A DNA stretch of 64,000 nt. Source: Caproicibacter sp046707225. GTDB lineage: Bacteria; Bacillota; Clostridia; Oscillospirales; Acutalibacteraceae. The notes under the pieces are model-generated. The model did not search any database. It had not been told where the DNA came from and was given only the letters and a program-made list of their open reading frames with translations. Location of the stretch: the NCBI RefSeq assembly GCF_046707225.1, contig NZ_JBJKOP010000036.1, positions 310,001-374,000 of the forward strand, given 5' to 3'. A program made the translations under genes and the position numbers. Positions 41,497-50,546 of this stretch are shown piece after piece; the first letter of the stretch is position 1; every line of letters starts with the position of its first letter.

Positions 41497-41917
41497 CAGT
41501 TCTCTCCTCAATGGAAATCATCCGTTCGCCGTCCGTTTCCCCGCGGCGAAGATGAATCCGGACGGCTTCCGGGGGAAGCGCGTTTTCAATGTTTTCGCTC
41601 CATTCCACAACCAGAACCGCTCCGGAATCCAGGTCGTCGAAAAATCCGGTGGAAGCCAGATCGTCCCAGCTTGTGACGCGGTACATATCAAAATGGTATA
41701 AGGTCACGCGGCCTTTGTATTCGTGAACCAGGGCGAATGTCGGGCTGGAAACGCCTTCCGGGATTCCCAGGCCACGCGCAATCCCGCGGGTCAGGGCGGT
41801 TTTGCCCATTCCCATTCCTCCGAAAAGGGCGAGAACTTCTCCGCCCTTTAAGCCGGAAGCGATCTGTTCGCCGAGGCGTTCGGTCTCCTCAGGAGATGAA
41901 GTCTTGTATTCCCGCAT
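41477..41917 (-). CDS. tsaE: tRNA t6A37 modification ATPase TsaE
   Basis: A 146-residue P-loop ATPase with ALFGGMGMGKTALTRGIARGLG, the family phrase VSSPTFALVHEY, LYHFDMYRV and VVEWSENIE. It drives turnover of the TsaBD complex. The start is ATG 41917 with GGAAGGTG upstream; the frame extends to 41983 but overlaps the fhs gene. Operon with tsaB, rpiB and upp. Confidence 0.94.
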   Translation of the reverse strand: MREYKTSSPEETERLGEQIASGLKGGEVLALFGGMGMGKTALTRGIARGLGIPEGVSSPTFALVHEYKGRVTLYHFDMYRVTSWDDLASTGFFDDLDSGAVLVVEWSENIENALPPEAVRIHLRRGETDGERMISIEERTDENTGD

Positions 41918-41945
41918 CAAATCACCTTCCGTGAACGCCGGCCTT

Positions 41946-43613
41946 TTAAAACAAACCGGATATTTTTCCGTTTTCATCCACATCGATCCGTTCCGCCGCA
42001 GGGTGAGAGGGCAGCCCGGGCATCGTCAGGATATTCCCCGCGTATGCCACGACAAACCCGGCCCCGCTGCTCAGCTTGGCGTCCCGGATGGTAATGGTGA
42101 AGCCGGAGGGCCTGCCCAGAAGCTTTGGATCGTCCGAGAGGGAATACTGCGTCTTTGCAATGCAGACGGGCAGTTGGTTGCCCCCGAGCGATTCAATTTC
42201 TCCCAGAGAGCGAAGCGCCTGCTGCGTATAGGTTACCCCGTCCGCGCCGTAAATCTCCATCGCGACCGTTTCTATTTTGTCTGTAATGGGAGCGTCGTCC
42301 TCATAAAGAAGATGAACATCGGAGCTCCGTTCCACGGCGTCGCAGACCTTTTTGGCGAGCTCCACGCCGCCTTCTCCGCCTTTCGCAAAAACTTCTGAAA
42401 GGGCAAAGTCCGCGCCGTTTTCATGACAGTACCGTTCAATCAGGGAAAGCTCGTCCTCTGAATCGCTTTCAAACCGGTTAATCGCGACGACAACCGGGAC
42501 GCCGTATTTTTTCAGGCCTGCGATATGAGCGCCCAGATTTTCCATCCCGGCTTTCAGCGCGGGTATGTTTTCTTTCGCGGTTTCCGCTTTTGGTACGCCG
42601 CCGTTGTATTTCAGGGCGCGCGCAGTCGCGACAAGAACGGCTGCGTCCGGTTTCAGACCGGAAAGACGGCAGTTAATGTCCATGAATTTTTCAGCACCTA
42701 AATCGGAACCGAAGCCAGCTTCCGTTACGCAGTAGTCGCCCAGTTTCAATGCGTAACGCGTAGCGCGAACCGTGTTGCAGCCATGCGCGATATTCGCGAA
42801 CGGGCCGCCGTGAACCAGCGCCGGGGTTCCTTCCAGCGTCTGGACCAGATTCGGGTTAATCGCATCCTTTAAAAGGGCCGCCATAGCGCCCTCAGCTTTC
42901 AGACTGCGCGCATACACAGGTTCGCCGCTTCTCGTATAGGCAACCAGAATATTGCCAAGTCTTTTCTTCAGGTCGCTCAGGTTTTTGGCAAGGCAAAAAA
43001 TCGCCATGACTTCTGTGGCGACGGTAATGCAGAAGCCGTCTTCACGGGGAACGCCGTTCGCTTTGCCGCCAAGGCCGCAGACAATCTGGCGAAGCTGGCG
43101 GTCATTCATATCCACGCAGCGCTGAAGCAGAATTCTTCGCGGGTCTATTTGCAGGGAGTTTCCCTGTTGAATGTGATTGTCCAGCATGGCGCAGAGAAGA
43201 TTGTTGGCGGAGGTGATCGCGTGAAAATCGCCGGTAAAATGCAGGTTGATGTCCTCCATCGGAATTACCTGAGAATAGCCGCCTCCCGTAGCGCCTCCCT
43301 TAATTCCGAAAACAGGTCCAAGCGAAGGCTCCCGCAGCGCGATAACAACTTTTTTGCCGATTTTTGCAAGAGCGTCGCCAAGGCCGATCGCCGTGGTGGT
43401 TTTTCCTTCTCCGGCAGGCGTGGGGTTTATCGCGGTGACCAGAATCAGTTTTCCGTCTTTTTTGTCTGAAATCCTGCGGTAAAGTGAATCGTTCAGCTTG
43501 GCCTTGAATCTTCCGTAAGGTTCCAGTTCTTCATCCTGGATCTCAAGTTCCGCCGCGATCTGTCCGATCCGCTTCGGTTTTACCTGTTGTGCGATTTCGA
43601 TGTCCGTGAGCAT
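41946..43613 (-). CDS. fhs: formate-tetrahydrofolate ligase
   Basis: A 555-residue enzyme making 10-formyl-THF from formate, ATP and THF, at the entry of one-carbon metabolism and the methyl branch of the acetyl-CoA pathway. It has LVTAINPTPAGEGKTTTAIG (P-loop), ALREPSLGPVFGIKGGATGGG, MEDINLHFTGDFHAI and the final MPGLPSHPAAERIDVDENG, all diagnostic. The start is ATG 43613, with AGGAG 7 nt upstream; a second ATG at 43619 is too close, and the frame upstream overlaps the rodA start. Confidence 0.97.
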   Translation of the reverse strand: MLTDIEIAQQVKPKRIGQIAAELEIQDEELEPYGRFKAKLNDSLYRRISDKKDGKLILVTAINPTPAGEGKTTTAIGLGDALAKIGKKVVIALREPSLGPVFGIKGGATGGGYSQVIPMEDINLHFTGDFHAITSANNLLCAMLDNHIQQGNSLQIDPRRILLQRCVDMNDRQLRQIVCGLGGKANGVPREDGFCITVATEVMAIFCLAKNLSDLKKRLGNILVAYTRSGEPVYARSLKAEGAMAALLKDAINPNLVQTLEGTPALVHGGPFANIAHGCNTVRATRYALKLGDYCVTEAGFGSDLGAEKFMDINCRLSGLKPDAAVLVATARALKYNGGVPKAETAKENIPALKAGMENLGAHIAGLKKYGVPVVVAINRFESDSEDELSLIERYCHENGADFALSEVFAKGGEGGVELAKKVCDAVERSSDVHLLYEDDAPITDKIETVAMEIYGADGVTYTQQALRSLGEIESLGGNQLPVCIAKTQYSLSDDPKLLGRPSGFTITIRDAKLSSGAGFVVAYAGNILTMPGLPSHPAAERIDVDENGKISGLF

Positions 43614-43647
43614 TCGCATTCTCCTAACAACGTATATATTGATTAAA

Positions 43648-43656
43648 ATTATAACA
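43648..43656 (-). promoter_or_regulatory. extended -10 promoter of fhs
   Basis: Minus-strand TGTTATAAT (43656-43648) is a perfect extended -10; no good -35 is visible. The surrounding sequence TGTTAT-AATT-TTAATC weakly resembles a Rex site (two mismatches). Confidence 0.5.
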
Positions 43657-43703
43657 CAATTCGAGCGGATAGGAAATACTGCGCGCTTAATATTCCGAAC
43701 GTC

Positions 43704-43732
43704 TTGCAAGTTTGTGTGCGGTGTCATATAAT
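43704..43732 (+). promoter_or_regulatory. promoter of the RodA-like gene
   Basis: TTGCAA (43704-43709), 17 nt, TATAAT (43727-43732), 39 nt before the ATG. Confidence 0.75.
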
Positions 43733-43771
43733 AATCTATCGTAGGACCCGAGCATTTTATGAGGTGAAACG

Positions 43772-44938
43772 ATGCGCGCATTAAAATCGATTGCGAATTA
43801 TATAAAACGAACGGACAAGCTTTACTGGCTTCTCATGATTCTGATTTCTTCCTACAGCCTTTTGTTGATGAAAACCGTTCCCAGTCCGGAAGGGAGAACA
43901 ATGGGCTATTTCACGACGATGCTTGTGGCGGTGGTCGGCGGATTTGTCGGAGCGTTTCTTTTTTCATTCATTGATTACAGGGAAATAACAAATTTTTGGT
44001 ATGTAGTTGCCGGATTTTGTTTGTTCCTGATTATCTATACGCAGCTTTTTGGGTCGGCTGTTGTCAACAGCGGAGGCGTTAACGCCAAGGCGTGGATTTA
44101 TTTGCCCGGCCATCTGACGTTTCAGCCGAGTGAACTGGTGAAAATAGGGTTTATCCTGACATTCTCAAAACATCTTTCAGCGTTGGAAGAGCGGGGCCTT
44201 TTAAAGTCTCCCGTCCATGTCGTTTTACTTGCTTTACACGCGATGGTTCCCGTCGTTCTGGTGCATTTTCAGGGGGACGACGGTACGGCTGTGATCTTTT
44301 TCTGCATGTTCCTTGCCATGTCGTTCGGGGCGGGAATCCAGCTGAGGTATTTTGCGGCGTTGATTGTATCTGTCGGCGTGGCCCTTCCGCTTGCGTGGAA
44401 ATATGTTCTAAAAGATTATCAAAAGGAGCGCCTTCTGGTTACTTATCGCCTTGATTCCGACCCCAACGCGGCATTACAATATGCTTATCAGCAAATTCAG
44501 GGGAGGCTTTCCATCGGGAGCGGCGGACTGTGGGGACGCGGTTTGTTTCAAAGTCCCCGGGTCAATCATTCGATCGTGCCGGTTCAGCAGAGCGACTTTG
44601 TTTTTTCCGTAGCCGGCGAACAGCTTGGCTTTATCGGCTGTACTGCGATCATGCTGCTGCTTCTGCTCTACCTCCTGCATACGCTTCGTGTTGCCCACAA
44701 GTCAACGGATCTGCTCGGCAGCTGCATTTGCATGGGCTTTTTCGGCATGATCGCGGCGCAGGCTGTTTTTAATCTTGGAATGTGCCTCGACCTTTTGCCG
44801 GTCATGGGTGTGACGCTTCCGTTTTTCAGCTATGGCGGGTCTTCGGCCATTTGCCTTTACTTTGGTTTTGGCTTGGTTTTAAATGTTTATATGCATCGCG
44901 TCAACACGGATAAGGTCGTCTTGAAACGAAGAATTTGA
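43772..44938 (+). CDS. FtsW/RodA/SpoVE-family peptidoglycan polymerase
   Basis: A 388-residue SEDS glycosyltransferase with about ten helices. Diagnostic are GGVNAKAWIYLPGHLTFQPSELVKIGFIL, HFQGDDGTAVIFF (catalytic Asp region), SGGLWGRGLFQSP, QSDFVFSVAGEQLGFIG and PVMGVTLPFFSYGGSSAI. It polymerises glycan strands from lipid II with a class B PBP. The short N-terminus and single location make RodA somewhat more likely than FtsW, but the two are hard to separate. Confidence 0.9.
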   Translation: MRALKSIANYIKRTDKLYWLLMILISSYSLLLMKTVPSPEGRTMGYFTTMLVAVVGGFVGAFLFSFIDYREITNFWYVVAGFCLFLIIYTQLFGSAVVNSGGVNAKAWIYLPGHLTFQPSELVKIGFILTFSKHLSALEERGLLKSPVHVVLLALHAMVPVVLVHFQGDDGTAVIFFCMFLAMSFGAGIQLRYFAALIVSVGVALPLAWKYVLKDYQKERLLVTYRLDSDPNAALQYAYQQIQGRLSIGSGGLWGRGLFQSPRVNHSIVPVQQSDFVFSVAGEQLGFIGCTAIMLLLLLYLLHTLRVAHKSTDLLGSCICMGFFGMIAAQAVFNLGMCLDLLPVMGVTLPFFSYGGSSAICLYFGFGLVLNVYMHRVNTDKVVLKRRI

Positions 44939-44957
44939 CCCTGTATAACAATAAAAT

Positions 44958-45001
44958 GAGCTGCTTTCCGGAATTTAAATCCGAAAAGCAGTTCTTTTTT
45001 A
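44958..45001 (+). terminator. terminator after the RodA-like gene
   Basis: GAGCTGCTTTCCGGA (44958-44972) pairs with TCCGAAAAGCAGTTC (44980-44994), 13 of 15 positions, then TTTTTTA. The tail overlaps the stop of the convergent DUF3006 gene. Confidence 0.8.
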
Positions 45002-45196
45002 TTTCTTCTTTTTTTTCTTTGCGAGGGTGGCTTCCCGATCAATGGCCAGCGTTCCCTGCGCATCGTCAACGATCAATACGTCACCCGCAGAAGCTCCTTG
45101 CGGCAGCTCCGAAATTTCAATGGCATAATACTTCTGGTTTTCATCCTCACAGATTGCATAGATTCCTTCCATGCGGCTGATTGTGATTGATTTCAT
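44999..45196 (-). CDS. DUF3006-type small protein
   Basis: A 65-residue protein (MKSITISRMEGIYAICEDE) with an SH3-like beta pattern and a Lys-rich C-terminus of six Lys. DUF3006 proteins often sit beside, or are fused to, ComEC-like metallo-beta-lactamase proteins, and this one directly follows such a gene. ATG 45196 is preceded by GGGAGAG at 8 nt; a GTG at 45205 is too close to that site. Confidence 0.8.
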   Translation of the reverse strand: MKSITISRMEGIYAICEDENQKYYAIEISELPQGASAGDVLIVDDAQGTLAIDREATLAKKKKKK

Positions 45197-45230
45197 AAAA
45201 GCCACTCTCCCTGATTGTGATAGATTCTTT

Positions 45231-46157
45231 TTATTTCTCAGTCTTTACGGAAATCTTTTTACCATCCGTAAGAAAGATGATGGTTCCGTTGACGTCCGTT
45301 CGGTAAGTTTGTATTCCGGATCGGTACAACCGTTCCAGAACATCGTTCTTTGGTAGCTTGTTGCGGTCATACCCAACCGATATTGCAGCATAGGACGGAT
45401 GAACCGCCTGTAAAAATTCAGGAGTGGTTGATGTACTGCTGCCATGATGGCCCACTTTTAAAACGTTTGCGGACAGAGCTTCTCCAGTGTTCAAAAGGCT
45501 TTCTTCCTCTTCCTTTTCCATGTCTCCCGTAAGCAGGAACCGCATGTTCTGATAGCGCAGCAACAGTACTATGGAGGAGTTGTTGGTACTCTCACCGGGG
45601 GTAACAGGTCCCAACACACGGATGTCCATTTCGCCCAAAGAAAATTCGTCTCCAGCGTTCAGATTTTCTTGAGCCATCCCTTTCTGCCTTAGTGCATCCA
45701 TTGTGTCACGGTAGGCCGAATCCTGTGGAATTAAATCCGGTTTGACTTTGGAACCAAAAAAATGCTGGACGGGAAAACTCTCCAAAATATATTTTAATCC
45801 TCCGATGTGATCTTCATCCGGATGTGTATTAACAACATATTCCAAACATGAAGTTCCTCTTTGTTTTAAATACCGGACAATATCTTTTCCACGTTCCGGC
45901 GTGCCGCCGTCCACCAGCATGCTTTTTCCTCCGCATTCAATCAAAATACTGTCCGCCTTTCCAACGTCCAGAACATGGACGGATGCGGGCCAGCCGTCGG
46001 CGCAGGCGGAAAAATCGCTGAGGCCGAAAAAAGAGAGGACTTCGGGCCACAGGGAAGAGGCGCCGAAAGGAACAGCCGACGCGGCAAGAATCCCCAGAAT
46101 CAGACAAGCAGCGGCGGCGTAGCGGATACGGTTGAGAAAAAAGGAAGAAATTTTCAT
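45231..46157 (-). CDS. secreted ComEC-like metallo-beta-lactamase hydrolase
   Basis: A 308-residue protein. An N-terminal hydrophobic segment (about 11-33) is a signal peptide or anchor. The MBL fold starts near residue 60 (VHVLDVGKADSILIECGGKSMLVDGG) with metal ligands in NTHPDEDHIGGL, FLLTGDMEKEEE and VGHHGSSTSTT. It corresponds to the free-standing MBL domain of the DNA-uptake protein ComEC. Relatives cleave DNA or phosphodiesters outside the cell, but no ComEC channel gene is here. Followed by the DUF3006 gene; its ribosome site is weak and it starts 1 nt after the ftsK stop, suggesting coupling. Confidence 0.88.
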   Translation of the reverse strand: MKISSFFLNRIRYAAAACLILGILAASAVPFGASSLWPEVLSFFGLSDFSACADGWPASVHVLDVGKADSILIECGGKSMLVDGGTPERGKDIVRYLKQRGTSCLEYVVNTHPDEDHIGGLKYILESFPVQHFFGSKVKPDLIPQDSAYRDTMDALRQKGMAQENLNAGDEFSLGEMDIRVLGPVTPGESTNNSSIVLLLRYQNMRFLLTGDMEKEEEESLLNTGEALSANVLKVGHHGSSTSTTPEFLQAVHPSYAAISVGYDRNKLPKNDVLERLYRSGIQTYRTDVNGTIIFLTDGKKISVKTEK

Positions 46158-46158
46158 C

Positions 46159-48636
46159 TCAAGTTCCTGCTTTTGGCTCCGAGTCGGGCTTTTGCATGTT
46201 CATTTCAAGAAATTGCTGGTAGGTGATCAGCACCTGACGCGGCTTGGAGCCATCCCGTGGCCCGACAATGCCCATCTGTTCCATTTCGTCGATCAGTCTT
46301 CCCGCCCGTGCGTAGCCGAGCCTCAGGCGGCGCTGGAGCAGAGAAGTGGAGGCCTGACCGGCTTCCACGATGCATTTGATGGCGTCCGGCATCATCGGGT
46401 CGCCGCTTTCCTCCGAGCCGGAGGAAGAGGAGTCGCCTTTTTCCGCGGCGGCGTTCCGCTCAATTTCCTCGGCGATGGTTTCGTTATAGTCCGCTTCCTG
46501 GGACTTCTTGACGAATCCGACGATGGATTCGATTTCACTGTCGCTGACAAAGCATCCCTGAATGCGGATCGGCTTCTGCGAACCGACGGGGGAAAACAGC
46601 ATGTCGCCCCGCCCCAGAAGCTTTTCGGCGCCGCCCATGTCCAGAATCGTTCTGGAGTCCACCTGGGAAGATACGGCGAAAGCGATCCGGCTTGGGATAT
46701 TCGCCTTAATAATTCCCGTGATGACGTCGACCGACGGCCGCTGCGTGGCAATGACCAGATGCATCCCCGCCGCGCGGGCCATTTGAGCAAGACGGCAGAT
46801 TGAATCCTCAACCTCATTCGGAGCGGCCATCATCAGGTCTGCAAGCTCGTCGATAATGATGACAATTTGAGGCATATGCTCCATCGGCTGACCTTCGTCG
46901 TCCTGATAGTTGCACTGTGCGGCCAGCGAGTTATAGGCGGGCAGGTCGCGCACGTTCCGCGCCGCAAAGATCTTGTACCGTTTCAGCATTTCGTTGACCG
47001 CCCAGCTCAGCGCGCCCGCCGCTTTTCTCGGATCGGTCACGACGGGAACCAGCAGGTGGGGAATGCCGTTGTAGATTCCCAGCTCCACAACCTTTGGGTC
47101 GATCATTAAAAATCGGACGTCCTCCGGAGAGGATTTATAAAGCAGGCTGATAATCATGGAGTTGATACAGACCGATTTACCGGAGCCGGTGGCGCCGGCA
47201 ATCAGAAGATGGGGCATTTTAGCAAGATCCGAAACGGCAACTCCGCCCGCGATGTCGCGCCCCAGAGCGACGGTCAAATGACTTTTTGCAACGGTGAAAC
47301 TGTTGCTTTCAATCAGCTCCCGCATCCGGACAACCGTGTTTTTCTTGTTTGGAACCTCGATTCCGACCGCTGCTTTGCCCGGAATCGGCGCTTCGATTCG
47401 AAGCCCCGCGGTGGCAAGGTTCATGGAGAGGTCGTCGGAAAGATTGGTGATCTTGCTGATTTTTACCCCGCTTGCGGGCTGCAGCTCATAGCGTGTGACC
47501 GCAGGGCCGCGACTGTACCCGACAAAAGAGGTCTGAACCCCGAAGCTTTTCAGCGTGTCGACCAACTGCCGACCGTTGGTTTGGATTTCACTGATTGCTT
47601 CCTGCTCGCTCAATTCGCGCGTTGTCTCCAGCATCGAAATGGGCGGAGTATGATATTCCCCGTCCTGCGGCGGATCGGCTGGGGGAGGGGTTGCTTTGAC
47701 GGAGAATTTTTCCTGAGTGCTTTTTTCCAAAGCAGGAGCGGAATCCGGCTTGGCCGGAGGTTCCGCCTCTTTCCCATCGGAGGTAGTTTTGCACGGTTCT
47801 TCCGGCTTTTGCTCCGGTTCCGGCTGCGCGGAGGGAACTCCGATTGAGAAAACCTTTTCCAGTTGTTCCAGCTTATCATTTTTCTTGACCGGCTTTTTAT
47901 TTGCCGAACGGACAGGGTGAAGCGGTAGCCCGTCGTCGTCGAGCGCGATGTCGATGTTCAGATTTTCGCGGTTGCGTTCAATCCTTTTTTCGCGCACCGT
48001 ATCAAGGCTGTTTTTAACCATTCCGGCCGGTTTGGCAACGGTACGGAATAATTGAATCAGGCTTGTCCCGGTCAAGACCATAATGGCGACAAAGAGCAGC
48101 AGTAAAATGACAATTTTAGACCCAAGCGGCCCGAGGGCGGCGACAATCGGGATTCCAAGAAGGCCGCTGAAAAAACCGGAACCCGCGCGATCCGTTCCTT
48201 CTGTGTAGAGAGTTACAAGGCTTGTCCAGAATGAGTGGAGGGTTACGTTTTTGCTGACGGAAAAAATATAAGCCGAAGCACAGAAGAGGGCGATGATTAC
48301 GATCATCAGAATCAGTTTTCCGCCGGTATGGGTTCCCTGCCGTTCCAGAGCGGTTACGATGGATATGTACAAGAGCAGAACAGGCCAAAGAATCGCCCAG
48401 CTGCCAAACAGGCCGAGAAGCACGTTGTGAAACCAGTGCCAGATGTGGTCACCGCTGATCAGAACGAGACAAAACATCAAAATGGAGCAGGCAAACAGAA
48501 CAACGGCATAGATCTGGCTTTTTTGTTTGTTTGCCTGTGCGCTTCGCATGGCCGCGGAGGCCGCGTCTTTCGCGGAAACCGTTTTTTTGACCGCCGGCTT
48601 TGCGGCGTGTTTTTTTCTGCTTTTTTGATTTGCCAA
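46159..48636 (-). CDS. FtsK/SpoIIIE DNA translocase
   Basis: An 825-residue membrane-anchored motor that pumps DNA through the septum. Four or five helices lie in residues about 40-180. A Pro/Glu-rich linker spans about 200-330. The motor has Walker A LIAGATGSGKSVCINSMI, Walker B VIIIDELADLMM and the phrase HLVIATQRPSVDVITGIIKANIPSRI. The C-terminal gamma winged helix (QRRLRLGYARAGRLIDEMEQMG) reads KOPS/SRS DNA marks. The start is TTG 48636, with AGAAGG 8 nt upstream; a GTG at 48645 overlaps that site. Second-to-last large gene of the tepA-uppP-ftsK cluster. Confidence 0.95.
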   Translation of the reverse strand: MANQKSRKKHAAKPAVKKTVSAKDAASAAMRSAQANKQKSQIYAVVLFACSILMFCLVLISGDHIWHWFHNVLLGLFGSWAILWPVLLLYISIVTALERQGTHTGGKLILMIVIIALFCASAYIFSVSKNVTLHSFWTSLVTLYTEGTDRAGSGFFSGLLGIPIVAALGPLGSKIVILLLLFVAIMVLTGTSLIQLFRTVAKPAGMVKNSLDTVREKRIERNRENLNIDIALDDDGLPLHPVRSANKKPVKKNDKLEQLEKVFSIGVPSAQPEPEQKPEEPCKTTSDGKEAEPPAKPDSAPALEKSTQEKFSVKATPPPADPPQDGEYHTPPISMLETTRELSEQEAISEIQTNGRQLVDTLKSFGVQTSFVGYSRGPAVTRYELQPASGVKISKITNLSDDLSMNLATAGLRIEAPIPGKAAVGIEVPNKKNTVVRMRELIESNSFTVAKSHLTVALGRDIAGGVAVSDLAKMPHLLIAGATGSGKSVCINSMIISLLYKSSPEDVRFLMIDPKVVELGIYNGIPHLLVPVVTDPRKAAGALSWAVNEMLKRYKIFAARNVRDLPAYNSLAAQCNYQDDEGQPMEHMPQIVIIIDELADLMMAAPNEVEDSICRLAQMARAAGMHLVIATQRPSVDVITGIIKANIPSRIAFAVSSQVDSRTILDMGGAEKLLGRGDMLFSPVGSQKPIRIQGCFVSDSEIESIVGFVKKSQEADYNETIAEEIERNAAAEKGDSSSSGSEESGDPMMPDAIKCIVEAGQASTSLLQRRLRLGYARAGRLIDEMEQMGIVGPRDGSKPRQVLITYQQFLEMNMQKPDSEPKAGT

Positions 48637-48648
48637 ACGGCACACCTT

Positions 48649-49602
48649 CTATCCGTTAAAGTTCAGTATGGCCCCGCTTACAAGGTTGATTCCCGTGCGG
48701 TGCTCCACAAATCCAACCACTGTGACAACGATGCCCAGCACAAGCGTGTAAATCGCAAAAACCGCAAGATGACCGGAATTCACCATCCATCGCAGGAGCA
48801 GAATCGCAAGAAATCCGACCAGCGCGGCGGATGCGATACCTGCCAGAATCACCCCGGCCGGTACGGAAGGGGGTGCGGAAAGGGCATCCTTCATTTCCAG
48901 AGCGGCCGCAGCCAGAATGGAGGGAATTCCAAGAACAAAGGAGTAATCCAGAGCTGTTTTCCGGCTGATTCCGCGGATCAGTCCGGCGGAAAGCGTGGAA
49001 CCGGAGCGGGATAAACCCGGAAACAGGGCGGCCGCGCACTGCATGAGTCCGACTGACAGCGCGTCGCCCGCGTTATATTCCTTTCTGCCGGAGTAAGGTC
49101 TTGAACCGGGTCTCTTTTCCTTATTATGTATTTTCGCGTCCCGCCGGGAGAAAAAAATACCGGCCGAGAGCAGAAGCCCTGTCGCAATCAAAGAAAAACC
49201 CTCCACCAGAATGTCCCCGTCGGTCGCCCATTGATCCGCGAAATCCTTCAGTCTTCGGCCGGAACCGGGAACAGGCAGAAAAAGCAGGAACAAAGGAACA
49301 AGGCTGAGAAAAAGCATCAGAAGCATCCGCCGGTCCGGACTCATTCGTTTCGCAGTAAGGTTTTTCGTGACAAGATCGCGAATCATAGAAAAAAACTCCA
49401 GCAAAAGCCGCCAAACCAGTTTGTAATAAACGGCAAGCACCGCAGCCAGAGTACCCAGATGAAGCATTACGTCAAAGAAGAGACTCGGCTGCTGTATTCC
49501 CAGAAAATGCTGGCTCAGCGACAGATGGCCGCTGCTGGACACGGGCAGGAATTCCGTCGCACCCTGAATGATTCCCTCAAGAACCGCTTGAAGAACCGTC
49601 AT
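48649..49602 (-). CDS. uppP: undecaprenyl-diphosphate phosphatase UppP (BacA)
   Basis: A 317-residue membrane enzyme that recycles the peptidoglycan lipid carrier. It is identified by LEGIIQGATEFLPVSSSGHLSL and the second motif LFPGLSRSGSTLSAGLIRGI. It is about 40 residues longer than common UppP because of charged loops around residues 85-170 (RRDAKIHNKEKRPGSRPYSG). The start is ATG 49602 behind GGAGG. Its place beside ftsK suits a cell-envelope cluster; it may also give bacitracin tolerance. Confidence 0.94.
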   Translation of the reverse strand: MTVLQAVLEGIIQGATEFLPVSSSGHLSLSQHFLGIQQPSLFFDVMLHLGTLAAVLAVYYKLVWRLLLEFFSMIRDLVTKNLTAKRMSPDRRMLLMLFLSLVPLFLLFLPVPGSGRRLKDFADQWATDGDILVEGFSLIATGLLLSAGIFFSRRDAKIHNKEKRPGSRPYSGRKEYNAGDALSVGLMQCAAALFPGLSRSGSTLSAGLIRGISRKTALDYSFVLGIPSILAAAALEMKDALSAPPSVPAGVILAGIASAALVGFLAILLLRWMVNSGHLAVFAIYTLVLGIVVTVVGFVEHRTGINLVSGAILNFNG

Positions 49603-49646
49603 GCAAGTTCCTCCGTTATGTAAGGACGGCACGGGGCCGCCCCGAA

Positions 49647-50390
49647 TTATTTGGACTGTTTCCCTCTGGATGCTTTTTGCGGTTCCGATGTTTTCCTTTT
49701 TTCCTTTTTCTTTCTTTCGTCAATCATTCCGTAAAGACAATCGACCGCGTCGGAAAGGCTGCCGAGAGAATCGATCAGGCCCTCCCGGACCGCGTCCATC
49801 CCTTCCAGGACGGAGCCGATGTCGAGAACAAGTTCCTGCGTGTTCATGGAAAGCTCCGTCAGGCGGTCGGCGGAAATTTTGGAATGCCCGGTCACAAATT
49901 TTGTGATTCTATTCTGCATTCTTTCAAAATAGTCCAGAGTTTGAGGAACACCGAGCGTCAGGCCGTTCATTCGCACAGGGTGCAGCGTCATCGTCGCGCT
50001 GGGGACGATAAACGAATGTTTGGCCGCGACGGCAAGCGGAACCCCGATGGAATGCCCGCCGCCCAGAACGATCGATACAGTCGGCTTCTTCATGCCCGCA
50101 ATCAGCTCCGCAAGAGCCAGCCCGGCTTCGACGTCGCCGCCAACGGTGTTAAGCATAATCAGCAGACCGTCGATTTCCCGGTCTTCGTCGATCGCAACCA
50201 GCTGAGGAATCACATGTTCGTATTTCGTTGTCTTGTTTTGAGAAGGCAGAACGGTGTGGCCTTCAATCTGGCCGATGATGGTCATGCATTGAATCAGGTG
50301 TTTTCCATCTCCGGTAATGATGGAACCCGAATCCACAATGTGGTCCATTGACCGACTTGTTCGTTCATCCTTGTTTTCTTCTTCGCTCAT
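49647..50390 (-). CDS. ClpP-like serine protease, TepA/YmfB type
   Basis: A 247-residue protein of the crotonase/ClpP fold with the TepA pattern. IDGLLIMLNTVGGDVEAGLALAELI (about 73-97) precedes the nucleophile Ser114 in LGGGHSIGVPLA, and TLHPVRMNG holds His137. The C-terminal tail is Lys/Arg-rich. TepA-type proteases degrade exported or signal peptides at the membrane and lie beside ftsK in many Firmicutes. ATG 50390 has GGGAGGTG 8 nt upstream. Confidence 0.9.
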   Translation of the reverse strand: MSEEENKDERTSRSMDHIVDSGSIITGDGKHLIQCMTIIGQIEGHTVLPSQNKTTKYEHVIPQLVAIDEDREIDGLLIMLNTVGGDVEAGLALAELIAGMKKPTVSIVLGGGHSIGVPLAVAAKHSFIVPSATMTLHPVRMNGLTLGVPQTLDYFERMQNRITKFVTGHSKISADRLTELSMNTQELVLDIGSVLEGMDAVREGLIDSLGSLSDAVDCLYGMIDERKKKEKRKTSEPQKASRGKQSK

Positions 50391-50477
50391 TAATAGGCAC
50401 CTCCCACAAGGCTTAGTTTGCCTTTGGAAGGGCATAACATACACGCGGGAGGGCAGCCCGCCCGCTAATTCATTGTT

Positions 50478-50506
50478 ATTATAACATTTGTTCCCATATT
50501 CATCAA
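50478..50506 (-). promoter_or_regulatory. promoter of the tepA-uppP-ftsK operon
   Basis: Minus-strand TTGATG (50506-50501), 17 nt, TATAAT (50483-50478) with TG extension. The -10 lies inside the small palindrome TGTTAT-T-ATAACA (50474-50486). Confidence 0.7.
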
Positions 50507-50532
50507 CAAATTAAAAATCAAACAGAAAAATA

Positions 50533-50546
50533 ATTCCGTTCGGAAT
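50533..50546. promoter_or_regulatory. palindrome upstream of the aconitase promoter
   Basis: ATTCCG-TT-CGGAAT is an exact dyad directly before the Rex-like site. It lies about 10 nt upstream of the -35 hexamer, a position suitable for an activator or a second repressor. No regulator can be named. Confidence 0.4.

Noticed and set aside
41918..41983. N-terminal extension of TsaE
   Set aside because: Overlaps the fhs C-terminus and adds residues not seen in TsaE; ATG 41917 has a ribosome site.
43644..43661. TGTTAT-AATT-TTAATC as a Rex site for fhs
   Set aside because: Mismatches in both halves and overlap with an AT-rich -10 element make chance likely.
50474..50486. TGTTATTATAACA palindrome as a Rex site for the tepA operon
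   Set aside because: The half-site spacing is 1 nt, not the 4 nt Rex requires; more likely a by-product of the TATAAT box.
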